Below, piece after piece: positions 28,859-39,342 of a stretch of DNA of 64,000 bases. Numbering within the stretch: position 1 is the stretch's first letter; every line of letters begins with the position of its first letter. The notes under the pieces were generated by a model. That model had not been told where the DNA came from, did not search any database, and saw only the letters and a list, made by a program, of their open reading frames with translations. Source of the stretch: Methanospirillum hungatei (GTDB lineage Archaea; Halobacteriota; Methanomicrobia; Methanomicrobiales; Methanospirillaceae); NCBI RefSeq assembly GCF_019263745.1, contig NZ_CP077107.1, positions 744,001 through 808,000 of the forward strand, written 5' to 3'. A program made the translations under genes and the position numbers.

Positions 28859-30874
28859 ATGAAAATTCGATTTATTTCAATCCTTTTTCTATGTACGTGC
28901 ATATTGATTGGTACATTAACTGTGGGAGTTTTCGCCGGACCTACCAGCGGAGACATCCCCTCTCCCGGAACAGATGAACAGAGTACTGTATCATACCCAA
29001 ATAATGGAAACTCGATAAGCATACCGGGAATGTCTGTTGTTGACATAACCGGAATTAACGCCGTAAACTATCCAACAGTAATCACGTATGTAACAGTGAA
29101 CACCCCTGCAGGAAGAGCCGGTGAGCTCACAAAAGACGATTTTCATGTTTTCGAGAACGGCGATCCCATGGAGATCACCTCAGTATCATTCCCGGATAAG
29201 GCAACAAGAACCAAACTGGATTTGGCAATTCTGTTTGATGATACCGGGAGTATGAGCGACGAAATCGCTGATATGAAAGAGAAAGTGAAAGGGCTGACAG
29301 ACAGTATTGATGTTGCGAATATTGATTGTCGATATGCATTAATCAGTTTCAATGATGCGGTATCACTGAAGCAAGGATGGACGTCAAACCCTTCAATTAT
29401 CAAAAGTGCGATAGACAGTCTGGTAGCAGATGGTGGTGATGATGCCCCTGAAGCAGACCTAGATGCAATAGAAGCTGCCCTGGCACTCGGATTCAGACCT
29501 GATGCCCAACATATGATACTGGATATTACCGATGAAAAGACACATTACAGAGATGACGGAACACCATTTTCACAATTCACAATTCCAGAGACAGCAAGCC
29601 ATCTTCTCAGTAATGGAACGAGTTACATATTGGTGGGTCCGGCATCGACATCCGGACTTTTTAATGTTCATAATGATAAAAAAGAATTAGTAAAGGCCCT
29701 TGGTGGAAGCGGACTTTTCATTGATATTCATAGTGATGAATTCTCCTCAATTCTTGATAAAATACAGTCAATTATCACGCAAACCTACACTATTGGCTAT
29801 TATACACCTCATGTATATGGAGAAGATCGGAAAATTGCACTTGAGGTTCAGGTAGGAAACGATTCAGACAGCGGATTATACACTGCAACCAGACAACAGC
29901 AGACATTTACCCCGGAAACAGGATCAGATAGGATCATACCATCCATTGAACAGGATGCTGAAGATTACAGCAGCACGGATGATAGTATGAGCATTCTTGG
30001 ATCAAAGGTGGTAGATATCACCGGAATTAATGGGGTCAATTTCCCTTACGTTATTACCTATGTTACTGTGAACACAACAAAAGGGAGATCTGGCGGCCTT
30101 GGAAAAGATGATTTCCAGGTATATGAAGATGGAAAACTAATGAATATCACTGAGTTCTCATTTACCGGAGATTCATCTCAATCTAAACTTGACCTGGCAA
30201 TTGTTTTTGACGACACCGGAAGTATGCGGGATGAGATCAATGATCTCAAAGAAAAGGTCCTTGAACTCACCGATCGGATTGCTACAGCAAATATTGACTG
30301 CAGATATGCCCTCATCACGTTCAAAGATTCAGTAACGGTAAAGCAGGACTGGACTTCAGATGCAGCAGCAATAAAAGAAGCAATAGACGGGTTAAACGCA
30401 AGTGAAGGATTTGATGCTCCGGAGGCAAACCTTGATGCTATTGAAGCAGCCCTTGGGTTACGATTCAGATCTGACGCCCAGCATATGATACTGGACATCA
30501 CCGATGATATGACTCATTACCGAAATGATGGAACGCCATTTTCGAAATACACCATTCCTGAAACAGCAGGAAATCTCCTGAACAATGGTACGAGCTTTAT
30601 CCTAGTAGGACCTACCATGGTTTCAGGTTCATTTAATCAGGACAATGATAAACGAGAGTTAGTTAAGGCTCTTGGTGGAAGCGGGCTTTTCATTGACGTC
30701 CATGGAAATGAATTTATTAAAATCCTTGACAGTATTCAGGGAATTATTACCCAGACATACACCATCGGATATTATACTCCAGATCCTAATCCGGATGGAG
30801 TAAAACGAACCGTGGAGATCCATGTAGGCAGTGATTCAGATAGCGGACAGTATATAGCTGCAGCATCTGAATGA
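28859..30874 (+). CDS. Exported protein with two tandem VWA domains
   Basis: About 671 residues. The ATG at 28859 gives a clean signal peptide (MKIRFISILFLCTCILIGTL, cut near VFAGP). The mature protein is an internal duplication. Each half starts with a VVDITGIN strand, a beta-rich KDDFHVFENG or KDDFQVYEDG domain, then a VWA domain with the MIDAS motif FDDTGSM (near residues 126 and 450), IDCRYALI and ALGGSGLFID. VWA domains bind metal and mediate adhesion. It is probably a surface adhesion or matrix protein. It faces the secreted subtilase tail to tail. Confidence 0.88.
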   Translation: MKIRFISILFLCTCILIGTLTVGVFAGPTSGDIPSPGTDEQSTVSYPNNGNSISIPGMSVVDITGINAVNYPTVITYVTVNTPAGRAGELTKDDFHVFENGDPMEITSVSFPDKATRTKLDLAILFDDTGSMSDEIADMKEKVKGLTDSIDVANIDCRYALISFNDAVSLKQGWTSNPSIIKSAIDSLVADGGDDAPEADLDAIEAALALGFRPDAQHMILDITDEKTHYRDDGTPFSQFTIPETASHLLSNGTSYILVGPASTSGLFNVHNDKKELVKALGGSGLFIDIHSDEFSSILDKIQSIITQTYTIGYYTPHVYGEDRKIALEVQVGNDSDSGLYTATRQQQTFTPETGSDRIIPSIEQDAEDYSSTDDSMSILGSKVVDITGINGVNFPYVITYVTVNTTKGRSGGLGKDDFQVYEDGKLMNITEFSFTGDSSQSKLDLAIVFDDTGSMRDEINDLKEKVLELTDRIATANIDCRYALITFKDSVTVKQDWTSDAAAIKEAIDGLNASEGFDAPEANLDAIEAALGLRFRSDAQHMILDITDDMTHYRNDGTPFSKYTIPETAGNLLNNGTSFILVGPTMVSGSFNQDNDKRELVKALGGSGLFIDVHGNEFIKILDSIQGIITQTYTIGYYTPDPNPDGVKRTVEIHVGSDSDSGQYIAAASE

Positions 30875-30881
30875 AGAACCT

Positions 30882-30895
30882 AAAAAAATTTTTTT
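30882..30895. terminator. A7-T7 bidirectional terminator
   Basis: Seven A followed by seven T lies between the converging VWA and protease genes, 8 bases after the VWA stop, and gives a T-run at the end of both transcripts. Confidence 0.6.
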
Positions 30896-33149
30896 ATTGG
30901 GGAATATATTCGGCAGAAGGAACTGGTATTTCCTTTCCGGATGGGAAAATCCCAGAATCTTTTGATGCGACGATAATTGGAGTATTTCCTGGACACTTGT
31001 AACTATTCATTTTAAGTGTATAATACCCGTTTCCAGTTCTGGCATATATCATGACAAAGTACGTCGAGCCAGAGTTTGGTGGGGTGATTGAAATATATGG
31101 ATTCTGACCGGTTGCATAATATTGGGCGTAGCAATACGAATTCTTCGGATTGCAGTCTTTACAGACATATATATCAAATACCGAGGTATCTGCACATGCA
31201 TTGTTGTTTTCTCTGATACTTCCCATTCCCTGATTATTCAATCCTTTACCGCTGCCACAAGTTCCAAACGTCTGTTCAGACCATTCAATTTTTGAACGCC
31301 CATCTGATGGAATAAAATATCCATATACGGCTGCCTGTCCCTGCTTTAAGAATCCGGTTTGGGTATCTGTTTTATAGACCCCACAGGGAGTTGGAGGCAG
31401 GGGCGGAGAATCGGGCACAATTGTTGGGACCGGAGTAGGAGTACGGGTAACGGTTGGAGTGGGAATGGGAGTAGAGGTTGGAACAGGAGTGGGAGGACGA
31501 GTCACAGTAGGGGTGGGAACGGGAGTAGAGGTTGGAACAGGAGTGGGAGGACGAGTCACAGTAGGGGTGGGAACGGGAGTAGAGGTTGGAACAGGAGTGG
31601 GAGGACGAGTCACAGTAGGGGTGGGAATGGGAGTAGAGGTTGGAACAGGAGTGGGAGTACGGGTAACGGTTGGAGTGGGAACGGGATTAGTCGGGGTAGG
31701 AGTTGGTGTACTTATCCCTAATGCCTTTGCAGCGTTTAATCTTCCCCCGGTTGCGACTTTTCCTGAGAGAGAAGGGAGATTATCACAGGATCCAAGGATT
31801 TTACTTTTTATCTGTGCACCAGTCAGAGAAGGAGACTGGGATTTTAAAAGGGCTGCAACTCCGGTAACGTACGGTGCTGCCATCGATGTCCCATTCAGAT
31901 AGGAATATCCACCGGATTTCGTTGTGCTGTAAATGCTGACGCCAGGAGCGGCCAAATCAACTGAACTTGCCCCATAATTAGAAAATGAAGCAAGGGCATC
32001 ATGATAATTTGTAGCAGCAACGGAAATGATATTGCTACTCGTATAAGCTGCAGGATAAATCGGATTAATTTCAGAACTTCCGCCGCTGTTTCCTGCTGCA
32101 CAGATTATAACCGCCTGCGATGCATCAATTGCATCTTTCAGGGATTGTGAATACCCGGTCCCACTCCAGGAGTTCGAGATTATCGGAACGCCCATCTTAT
32201 TTGCATATAATATTGCAGAAATTGCATCAGAGGTATATCCGGATCCCCTGGAATCGAGAAATTTCAATGGCATAATCTTCGTCTTCCATGTCACTCCTGC
32301 AATGCCAATTCCATTATTTCCGACTGCTGCTATCGTTCCTGCACAATGAGTACCATGCCCGTTATCATCCATCGGATCATTATTCTTGGATACAAAATTC
32401 CATCCCCGGACATCATCGATGTATCCATTACCATCATCATCGACTCCGTTTATGGATTCACCTGAATTCTGCCAGATGTTTGCAGCAAGATCCGGATGTG
32501 AGTAATCAACTCCGGTGTCAATAACAGCAACTGTTACTCCTGATGAACCAGTCGTTTTAGTCCATGCAAGAGGAGCTTTCATGTCAGCTCCAGGAGTGCC
32601 ATAAAACGGGGCCTGGCCAGTATTTTGGAGTCCCCAAAGGTTTGAATACCCGGGATCATTCGGATAAGAAGAACCTGATGCCTGAAAACTTTGAATAGGT
32701 ACAGTTTTTTGGACATTTTCAATAGGACTGAGAGATATCTTATAATCCGGTTCAACATAGAGAACATCAGGATTTGCTTTATATGCTGCCATCGCATTCT
32801 CAAGACTCGTGCCTGATACCTGGACAACCTGCATTCCAGCGACTCCGTTTGAACTGAGATCACGGACCACCTGAGTTCCGGCCATCGCATTTGCTGATGA
32901 TTGAACAGACATCAGGGATGAACGTGATTGTGCTGAATTTGGATTATACCGAACAATAAGACGGTCAGTGGCATGTTCTTCTGATACCTGAATGGTATTC
33001 TGATTGTGTGTACCCGTAATCTGCTCTATCCACTGATTATCCGGGAACCAGTTATCAGAAGGCCCTGCCAATACAGCCGGGACCGAAAAACAAAGCAGGA
33101 TGGCGATTCCAATTCCTGCATAAAAGATATTTTTATCTGAAAAATACAT
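30894..33149 (-). CDS. Secreted subtilisin-like serine protease with Pro/Thr linker
   Basis: About 751 residues. I take the ATG at 33149 (MYFSDKNIFYAGIGIA), which gives a good signal peptide and has GCGGGGAAG upstream. Order: signal; propeptide of about 100 residues (RLIVRYNPNS ... VLYVEPDY); S8 domain with Asp211 (VIDTGVDYSHPD), His265 (NGHGTHCAGT), oxyanion Asn353 (AAGNSGG) and Ser422 (GTSMAAPYV); a Pro/Thr linker of 18-residue repeats; a C-terminal domain with many cysteines (PCGVYKT ... CKDCNP ... CYAQYY). It is an extracellular endopeptidase; the linker may be glycosylated and the last domain may anchor it or bind substrate. Confidence 0.93.
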   Translation of the reverse strand: MYFSDKNIFYAGIGIAILLCFSVPAVLAGPSDNWFPDNQWIEQITGTHNQNTIQVSEEHATDRLIVRYNPNSAQSRSSLMSVQSSANAMAGTQVVRDLSSNGVAGMQVVQVSGTSLENAMAAYKANPDVLYVEPDYKISLSPIENVQKTVPIQSFQASGSSYPNDPGYSNLWGLQNTGQAPFYGTPGADMKAPLAWTKTTGSSGVTVAVIDTGVDYSHPDLAANIWQNSGESINGVDDDGNGYIDDVRGWNFVSKNNDPMDDNGHGTHCAGTIAAVGNNGIGIAGVTWKTKIMPLKFLDSRGSGYTSDAISAILYANKMGVPIISNSWSGTGYSQSLKDAIDASQAVIICAAGNSGGSSEINPIYPAAYTSSNIISVAATNYHDALASFSNYGASSVDLAAPGVSIYSTTKSGGYSYLNGTSMAAPYVTGVAALLKSQSPSLTGAQIKSKILGSCDNLPSLSGKVATGGRLNAAKALGISTPTPTPTNPVPTPTVTRTPTPVPTSTPIPTPTVTRPPTPVPTSTPVPTPTVTRPPTPVPTSTPVPTPTVTRPPTPVPTSTPIPTPTVTRTPTPVPTIVPDSPPLPPTPCGVYKTDTQTGFLKQGQAAVYGYFIPSDGRSKIEWSEQTFGTCGSGKGLNNQGMGSIRENNNACADTSVFDIYVCKDCNPKNSYCYAQYYATGQNPYISITPPNSGSTYFVMIYARTGNGYYTLKMNSYKCPGNTPIIVASKDSGIFPSGKEIPVPSAEYIPQ
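31435..31700. repeat. 54-bp tandem repeats coding the Pro/Thr linker
   Basis: Four or more near-identical 54-bp units (key words GTAGAGGTTGG, AGTGGGAGGACGAG, CACAGTAGGGGTGGG) encode 18-residue units of the type PTPVPTSTPVP-TPTVTRP. Outer units differ slightly, inner ones are nearly identical, so copy number has changed recently. Confidence 0.9.
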
Positions 33150-33274
33150 GGATACTTCCCCGCACTTTTTATGAATACCAGATATCTGATGTGCTGAATC
33201 ATGAAGTTTCTTCACTGGTCAGAAGAAACTTCATAAGGAACATCGGATTTTCAAAAAAAAGGATAATCAGGATC

Positions 33275-33829
33275 TTAACATTTCATATAGCACTGACCAT
33301 TGGGGCCTTCAAAGCAACATTGAAAAGGTGGACTCCAGGCATTTTCAGCAACCTGATTATTAATTTCGAGATAGAGAGCAGAAAGGTCTGTTTTCTTTTC
33401 GATTGCCGATTCCAGATCTCCCAGTTCATCAAAATAGGGGTTGAGAAGTTCCCCGGAGTAAAATTCGAGAGGATGTGCCTCGAAGGTAATGGTATTCAGT
33501 TCAGTATCAATTGAAAGATTGGATATCTCAATCAGAGATGTGAGATCTATTTCAGAACCGGCAAGAATAAGAACTGCGTTCATTGGATAGGATTCATTTG
33601 CAAGATGTTTTATTGGAACAAGGAAGAACTCATCTCCATCTTTAATCGAGGAGAATGGAATGATTTCCTGAATGGTAATTTCATACAAACCATCTGTTGT
33701 GCTTTCAATGGTGCTCTGCTCTCCCTGTACATACACGGTGTATCCGGGAGATTCTGCTCCAATAACAATTCCTATGATAGATAGAAGAATGAGTAAACCA
33801 AAAAGCCCTTTTCTCAGATATTCGATCAT
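33275..33829 (-). CDS. Small exported protein with C-terminal cysteines, family member 1
   Basis: 184 residues with a signal peptide (KGLFGLLILLSIIGIVIGAES). It shares layout with two proteins at 53.5-54.9 kb: GYTVYVQGEQS, ITIQEIIPF, PMNAVLILAG, then TITFEAHPLEFYSGELL and a coiled ESAIEKKTDLSALYLE, and a cysteine-rich end (CCFEG-PNGQC-YMKC). The HPLEFY motif is the clearest shared mark. I do not know the family. It lies upstream of, and on the same strand as, the protease gene. Confidence 0.75.
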   Translation of the reverse strand: MIEYLRKGLFGLLILLSIIGIVIGAESPGYTVYVQGEQSTIESTTDGLYEITIQEIIPFSSIKDGDEFFLVPIKHLANESYPMNAVLILAGSEIDLTSLIEISNLSIDTELNTITFEAHPLEFYSGELLNPYFDELGDLESAIEKKTDLSALYLEINNQVAENAWSPPFQCCFEGPNGQCYMKC

Positions 33830-34162
33830 TCTTTCTACTATTATTTTGATTGGTCAAAAATATACTGCTTTACAGGAGATCAGATCGACATAAAAAAACG
33901 ATTTACTCATAATTTGAAATGAGAGATTATACACCACTATTAACCGTATATTCTCGGATTTAGAAAAATATCAGAATTTATAAAGCGCAAATTCCAGATA
34001 CAAAAAAACAATGGTAAACTGACTTCCCAAAAATTACCTTTTCATCAAAAAATGAATATTGTTATCCCAGGCAATTTAGGAAAAATCAGAGATTATACAG
34101 AGAATGATGGATTATTCTTCCTCCAATATCTTCTTAACCTTCAGATTGATATCTATATTTAT
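33830..34162. other. Divergent promoter region before mmp14
   Basis: No gene seen. AGAATTTATAAAGCG at about 33970-33984 is a good TATA element reading towards mmp14; a second, CTATATTTATATGG, lies directly on the chosen mmp14 start. The frame of mmp14 is open back to an ATG at 34052. Confidence 0.4.
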
Positions 34163-35650
34163 ATGGTATTCAGCCGGTCACAGGCAAAAAACATTTGCAT
34201 AGTCCATGATGTCCCTGTCCCCATAATAATTGCACCGGGAAATGTACCTGAACCGGAATATAAACAAAAAACCTACCATATTGTTCTTTCAATAGATGTA
34301 GGAAATACTACAACCGATTGTATTATTACCGGAACAAACCTTGAGACTGGAATTACCTATCTTATCAACAGAAATGTCAGACTTATGAAGGACATTCCAA
34401 AACCAGAGTCAGGGGAAGAAATATTTGGTCAGACACTTGATGGTCACATACTTTCAAAAAAAGCAGTAGAAGCTCTGGTAAAAGATATCATTTACAAAAC
34501 AATATCCGAATGCTCTCTTGATCTCAATAAGGAATTAGATTTTGCAGTCCATTCAACAGGAATCGTTGCAGAATGGGAATCACCTGACCACATCAATAAT
34601 TACCTGGGTTCTATTACAAAAGGATGTCTTGACGCCGGTATCCCCATGGCAAAAATGAGACCGGTCATGACGAAATCTTCACTTCCGGAAGATGATAGAA
34701 AATTCAGTATGCTTGATAAAGTCCAGTATACCGGATCAGTGGCAGGAGTGATTCCGGCGACCGGACTCTCTGGTGAGGATTTAATTGCAAATGATATGGA
34801 AGGAGACCTCTCATTAGCCGGAATAAAACAGGCAGCAGTGAATACCCCTATTGATTTTAGAAATCCCTGCGTTTCAATTGACATGGGAACCATTCTTGAT
34901 GGCCGGATAACAGAAAATGTCCCGAAAGACCGGAAAGATCCCTATGCACGAACAATTGGATGCTTCATTGGTCTTGGTGGAGCGATTGCAGATACATTAG
35001 TTAAAGGAACAGGGCAGGTTGATAAAAAGTATGGAACTGCTCAGGAATTCCTTGGTGATGATGTAAAAACCGGATTCTTTTCAAAGAAAGAATCGGGTTT
35101 GTGTAAAGATTATTCAAATAAGATTCATAACCTGATTCAGGTTGAGATGGTCCCCCATCACAGAAAGAAATTTGGACAGGTACCAATCGATCCCCAGATT
35201 GCAGAAAATGAAAAAATTGCAATTATCGGGGTTGACTGTGGTGAAGATTTTTCTCATTATCATGAACTTCAGGAGATCGGACGAGAAATCTACGAAAATA
35301 AGGGATTAAAGAATTTTACTGAAGTAATAGACCGAGTGTGTGCCCAATTGTCTCTTCGAATGATTGACGTTGCTCATAAAGAAGGATTACTACATGAAAA
35401 TTCTGTACTTGGGTTTTCAGGGAGAGCCATCATGTCAGGAAGAAAGCCAGAATATGTACTTGAAGGGATAATCCAGAGAAACCTCTATCCGGATCCCTAT
35501 GACAGACTCATCTTTGTATCAAGTGCTCTCCCTCGTGGTGCATCAGTCATGGCCCGGTGTATGGGAAGTCTCGGAAATCCAAAACGCCCAATTGGGGGAA
35601 ATCGAGGAGAAGGATGTATTCTAGGCCGAAGAAAAGCCTTTAACGCATAA
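34163..35650 (+). CDS. mmp14: Methanogenesis marker protein 14
   Basis: About 495 residues matching TIGR03285, a protein found in practically all methanogens. The N-terminal half has an actin/HSP70-like phosphate loop (SIDVGNTTTDCIITGTNLETG) and FGQTLDGHIL; later VDFRN-type NPCVSIDMGTILDGRI, GCFIGLGGAIAD and SGRAIMSGRKPEYV. The fold suggests an ASKHA ATPase related to activators such as MtxX/RamA-linked proteins, but the function is unproven. The start is uncertain: ATG at 34052 is in frame, but the ATG at 34163 leaves a leader of about 40 residues, nearer the family norm. Confidence 0.88.
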   Translation: MVFSRSQAKNICIVHDVPVPIIIAPGNVPEPEYKQKTYHIVLSIDVGNTTTDCIITGTNLETGITYLINRNVRLMKDIPKPESGEEIFGQTLDGHILSKKAVEALVKDIIYKTISECSLDLNKELDFAVHSTGIVAEWESPDHINNYLGSITKGCLDAGIPMAKMRPVMTKSSLPEDDRKFSMLDKVQYTGSVAGVIPATGLSGEDLIANDMEGDLSLAGIKQAAVNTPIDFRNPCVSIDMGTILDGRITENVPKDRKDPYARTIGCFIGLGGAIADTLVKGTGQVDKKYGTAQEFLGDDVKTGFFSKKESGLCKDYSNKIHNLIQVEMVPHHRKKFGQVPIDPQIAENEKIAIIGVDCGEDFSHYHELQEIGREIYENKGLKNFTEVIDRVCAQLSLRMIDVAHKEGLLHENSVLGFSGRAIMSGRKPEYVLEGIIQRNLYPDPYDRLIFVSSALPRGASVMARCMGSLGNPKRPIGGNRGEGCILGRRKAFNA

Positions 35651-36572
35651 TTTTTTCGTATGAACCAGGATTTGACGTTGGAACGATAGATATTGTGCTT
35701 TTATCAATTTTTTGTTCAATTGATGATTTCATCCGGTTAATTACTGCCTGAACATCACCCATTTTTCTATCACCATCAAACTCAAGAAAGATCTCAATAA
35801 ATACCCTGTTTCCAGACCTCCTTGATTTTACACCATGAAAAGCCACATATTCATCAAAAAACTCTGCCAGATCCTGGAGGATTAGAAACTGGTAGGATTC
35901 ATCTATTGTTTTATCAAGCAAATCCTGAAATGATGAGAATATTATGTGATATCCAGATAATAGCAGAATGATTCCAATGATGAATGATGATATCGGATCA
36001 AAGAAATCAGACCACCAGAACTCCTGAAACACTGTTGAGGCAACAAGAGTTCCTAAAACGAGGATATCAGAAATTGTTTTTATTCTAAATAATCGCCATT
36101 GGGACTCGAGGATAGGAGAATGCTCTTTTTTTGACTCCTGGTGCATTTTTCGCCATTGCCTGGCAGTTGCCGATATTGAAATAATGTATAAAATAATCCC
36201 CAAAATCGCCCCTTCTTCATGTATCTGGGCGGGAACAAGGATTCTCGAAATACTAGAGTAAAAGACCAAAAAAAGCGAGATAAACATAACAATTCCGGTG
36301 ATTAATCCAGTAATTGTTTCGAATTTTCCCATGCCATAATCATAGGTAGAATGATCACCTTTTGAGAGTTTTCGAATGATCATCCATGCCATGAAAGTAG
36401 AAAGGAGTTCATTTCCATCTTTTACAACGTCGGCCAGCATAGTTACTGATCCGGACAGCATTACTGCTATGATATTGGGTATCCAAATCAGAATTGCAAC
36501 AAGAAAACTATGAAATATCGTTTTTTCTTTAGAAGAGGGTAATGAAGGTTCTGATGAAGGACTCATTTCCAT
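35640..36572 (-). CDS. Cation diffusion facilitator family transporter
   Basis: 310 residues with six membrane segments and a cytoplasmic C-terminal domain. Motifs: SGSVTMLADVVKDGNELLSTF in helix 2 and WWSDFFDPISSFIIG in helix 5, the metal sites of CDF proteins; the His of the usual helix-2 site is replaced by Lys/Asn, so the metal may not be zinc. The C-terminal part (HGVKSRRSGNRVFIEIFLEFDG) is the usual CDF ferredoxin-like domain. It exports a divalent metal in exchange for protons. Its end overlaps the mmp14 end by 11 bases in opposite orientation. Confidence 0.85.
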   Translation of the reverse strand: MEMSPSSEPSLPSSKEKTIFHSFLVAILIWIPNIIAVMLSGSVTMLADVVKDGNELLSTFMAWMIIRKLSKGDHSTYDYGMGKFETITGLITGIVMFISLFLVFYSSISRILVPAQIHEEGAILGIILYIISISATARQWRKMHQESKKEHSPILESQWRLFRIKTISDILVLGTLVASTVFQEFWWSDFFDPISSFIIGIILLLSGYHIIFSSFQDLLDKTIDESYQFLILQDLAEFFDEYVAFHGVKSRRSGNRVFIEIFLEFDGDRKMGDVQAVINRMKSSIEQKIDKSTISIVPTSNPGSYEKIMR

Positions 36573-36769
36573 GATAATTAGAATTACTATGTATAGATAC
36601 TGTGATTATATCATCTATCTTTTGGTATTTTAATCCTGTAGAGTTAGCAATGATATTTTCTAATAATTTAAAGGTTTGAATTAGGATTTTTTTGAAATAA
36701 ATGAAATTAATGAAATTTGAAACATAATCTGGGACAAAATTATTGACAATGATTTTTTAATTCCACAAT

Positions 36770-36779
36770 ACTTTTATAG
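36770..36779 (+). promoter_or_regulatory. TATA box of the thermosome gene
   Basis: ACTTTTATAG lies 41-50 bases before the ATG, with an A-rich element just upstream (CCACAAT). It gives a short leader containing an AGGGATC Shine-Dalgarno-like site. Confidence 0.55.
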
Positions 36780-36819
36780 AACAGTACATCAATGATACCC
36801 TACACAACCAGGGATCAAT

Positions 36820-38451
36820 ATGTCAACACAACTTACCGGGCAACCAATCTATATCCTTCAACAAGGATCTTCCCGAAACCGTGGAAGGGATGCACAAAGT
36901 ATGAACATTACTGCAGCAAAAGCGGTAGCAAATGCAGTAAGAAGCACCCTCGGTCCGAAAGGGATGGATAAGATGCTGGTTGACTCAATGGGTAACATTG
37001 TCATCACGAATGATGGAGCCACTATCCTCAAAGAGATGGATATTGAACATCCGGCTGCCAAAATGCTTGTAGAAATTGCAAAAACACAGGATGATGAAGT
37101 GGGTGATGGAACCACCACTGCAGTCATTATTGCAGGGGAATTGCTTAGACAGGCTGAGAATCTTATAGAACAGGGTATTCATCCGACGATAATTGTTCAT
37201 GGGTACCGGATGGCAGGGGAAAAATCCAAGGAGCTACTCAAAGGGATCGCTATAGATATCAAACGATCCGACACGAAAATTCTTAAAAACCTTGCTCTGA
37301 CTGCAATGGCCGGAAAGGGAGTTGAAGCTTCAAGAACCCTGCTCAGTGACCTTGTCGTAAAAGCAGCGACCAGTGTTGCTGAAATTGACGGAACAGTTGA
37401 TATGGACAATATCAAAGTTGAGAAAAAAGTAGGAGGATTTCTCGAAGATTCTGAAATTGTCCAGGGCATTGTTATTGATAAAGAACGGGTCCATCCAGGA
37501 ATGCCCACAAAAATTACGAATGCAAAAGTTATGCTCATCAATGCCCCGATAGAATATACAAAACCAGAGGTGGATGCTCAGCTTCTGATAACCAGTCCTG
37601 ATCAATTACAGGCATTCGTAAACGAAGAAGAACGGATGACGAAGGTTATTGTTGAGAAAATTATTAAAACCGGGGCAAATGTTGTAATTTGTCAGAACGC
37701 AATCGGTGATATTGCCCAGCACTATCTTTCAAAAGCAAAAATCCTGGCTGTCAGACGGGTAAAATATAGTGATATGAATAATCTGGTCAGGGCAACTGGT
37801 GCCAGTATCATTTCAAGTATTGATGCCATCTCTTCAAATGATTTGGGATATGCCGGTCTTGTGGAAGAGCGAAAAGTTTCCGGAGAAGAGATGATCTTTA
37901 TCGAGAAATGTAAAAATCCAAAAGCGATTTCTCTCATCATCCGGGGCGGAACCGAGCATGTCGTCGACGGATATGAGCGGGCGATTGAAGATGCAATCCG
38001 GGTTGTTTCCACAGTATTAGAAGATAAACAATATGTCGCTGGTGGTGGTGCACCGGAGATTGAATTATCACTTCGTCTTCGGGATTATGCAAATACGGTA
38101 GGGGGACGTGTTCAGATGGCAATTGAAGCATTCGCGACCGCACTGGAAATAATTCCAAGAACATTAGCCGAAAATGCCGGTCTTGATCCGATAGATATGG
38201 TAGTTGCTCTTCGTACATCTCATGATTCAGGCGAGAGTACATATGGACTCCATGTGTTTGAAGGAAAACCTGTCGATATGCTCAAAGAGGGTGTAGTAGA
38301 ACCCCTTCAGGTAAAAATTCAGGCAATTTCAAGTGCAGTCGAGACTGCAGATATGATACTGAGAATTGACGATAATATTTCATCAGCAAAATCAGCACCA
38401 CCATCAATGCCACCAGGTGGAATGGGCGATATGGGCGGCATGGGAATGTAA
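36820..38451 (+). CDS. Thermosome subunit (group II chaperonin)
   Basis: 543 residues. ATP site: [13 protein letters not shown] and [13 protein letters not shown]; apical and hinge parts complete ([32 protein letters not shown]); C-terminal Gly/Met tail [11 protein letters not shown], typical of thermosomes. Subunits form double eight- or nine-membered rings that fold proteins with ATP and a built-in lid. It is monocistronic with its own promoter. Confidence 0.97.
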   Translation: MSTQLTGQPIYILQQGSSRNRGRDAQSMNITAAKAVANAVRSTLGPKGMDKMLVDSMGNIVITNDGATILKEMDIEHPAAKMLVEIAKTQDDEVGDGTTTAVIIAGELLRQAENLIEQGIHPTIIVHGYRMAGEKSKELLKGIAIDIKRSDTKILKNLALTAMAGKGVEASRTLLSDLVVKAATSVAEIDGTVDMDNIKVEKKVGGFLEDSEIVQGIVIDKERVHPGMPTKITNAKVMLINAPIEYTKPEVDAQLLITSPDQLQAFVNEEERMTKVIVEKIIKTGANVVICQNAIGDIAQHYLSKAKILAVRRVKYSDMNNLVRATGASIISSIDAISSNDLGYAGLVEERKVSGEEMIFIEKCKNPKAISLIIRGGTEHVVDGYERAIEDAIRVVSTVLEDKQYVAGGGAPEIELSLRLRDYANTVGGRVQMAIEAFATALEIIPRTLAENAGLDPIDMVVALRTSHDSGESTYGLHVFEGKPVDMLKEGVVEPLQVKIQAISSAVETADMILRIDDNISSAKSAPPSMPPGGMGDMGGMGM

Positions 38452-38631
38452 ATCCCAAAATTAAAATTTTTAACCTCTTTTATACCCTTTTTCATCGCCT
38501 ATGTGCTGAGCGATTTATCAAATATTTACGAATGTAATGCCTGGGTACCTATCGTTTCATGTTGCCTTCTGAATGAAAACACCGACGGAAAAAATAGTAT
38601 TCCTTTATCAGTTATAAAAAGACATAAATAT

Positions 38632-39342
38632 ATGGATTCATCCTTTTCAGACATTCTTGAGAACATATTTGAAAAACAAAAAAAGGATTATCTCACCTTT
38701 ACTTCTCTTAAAAGCAGATTACCGGCGTCAATAAAATCTGTTGTTTCAATAGATGTTAAAAAGACCTCAAATAAAGATCTTGAAGAAATAATCAAACCGT
38801 ATCTCCCAGCCGGATACATTATCTATGTAAAAGGAAATACCAGATATCTCTTCAGGAAATCTCTTCAGGAAGTTATCATCTCATATTTGAAGGCAAATCC
38901 CAATCTTTCACTCAATCAGGTAAAAGCCAACCTTCCATTTAAACGTGAAGAACTGGCTGAAATAATAAACAACCTGGTTGATACTGGAAATGCAAAGACA
39001 TTCATTATAGCGAAGAAAGATGGTTTTGGTACCCGGATATCCATAATAGATAAAAATCCCGATATAAAGAAAAACGAAAATATTGCCTATACTCCGGAAG
39101 CATTCAAAGAAGGATTTAATGCTATCAACAAAGGGAAACCATATATTAAGATTTTTGAACTCCGCAGATTTCTGGCCTGGCCTTCTTCTTCATTTGATAC
39201 CTGTATGCAGGTACTATGGGATGCTGGAGTAATTGAACTACAGGCAAGCGATCCATCGCTCTTAACCGCCGATCAACAGAGAGATTCCTATAGGGATAAA
39301 TCAAACACACTTCGAATTCTTCTGTTCTGGAGGGGAGAATGA
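38632..39342 (+). CDS. Winged-helix-like protein, first gene of the Cas4-FtsK cassette
   Basis: About 236 residues, no known family. Predicted content is a series of small helical domains with strand hairpins: about 1-75 (FTSLKSRLPASI ... GYIIYVKGNTRYLF), 76-140 (LSLNQVKANLPFKREELAEII ... LVDTGNAKTFII) and 160-236 (FELRRFLAWP ... VLWDAGVIELQ), which I read as up to three winged helices. A TATA-like GTTATAAAAAG at about 38611 sits just before the ATG at 38632; the frame is open back to a GTG at 38503. Its stop overlaps the next start (ATGA at 39339). It is likely the DNA-binding or regulatory partner of the cassette. Confidence 0.7.
   Translation: MDSSFSDILENIFEKQKKDYLTFTSLKSRLPASIKSVVSIDVKKTSNKDLEEIIKPYLPAGYIIYVKGNTRYLFRKSLQEVIISYLKANPNLSLNQVKANLPFKREELAEIINNLVDTGNAKTFIIAKKDGFGTRISIIDKNPDIKKNENIAYTPEAFKEGFNAINKGKPYIKIFELRRFLAWPSSSFDTCMQVLWDAGVIELQASDPSLLTADQQRDSYRDKSNTLRILLFWRGE

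Noticed and set aside
31359-31902. Long open frames on the plus strand with Gly/Val/Arg repeats
   Set aside because: They are antisense shadows of the Pro/Thr linker repeats of the subtilase; the protease frame has catalytic motifs.
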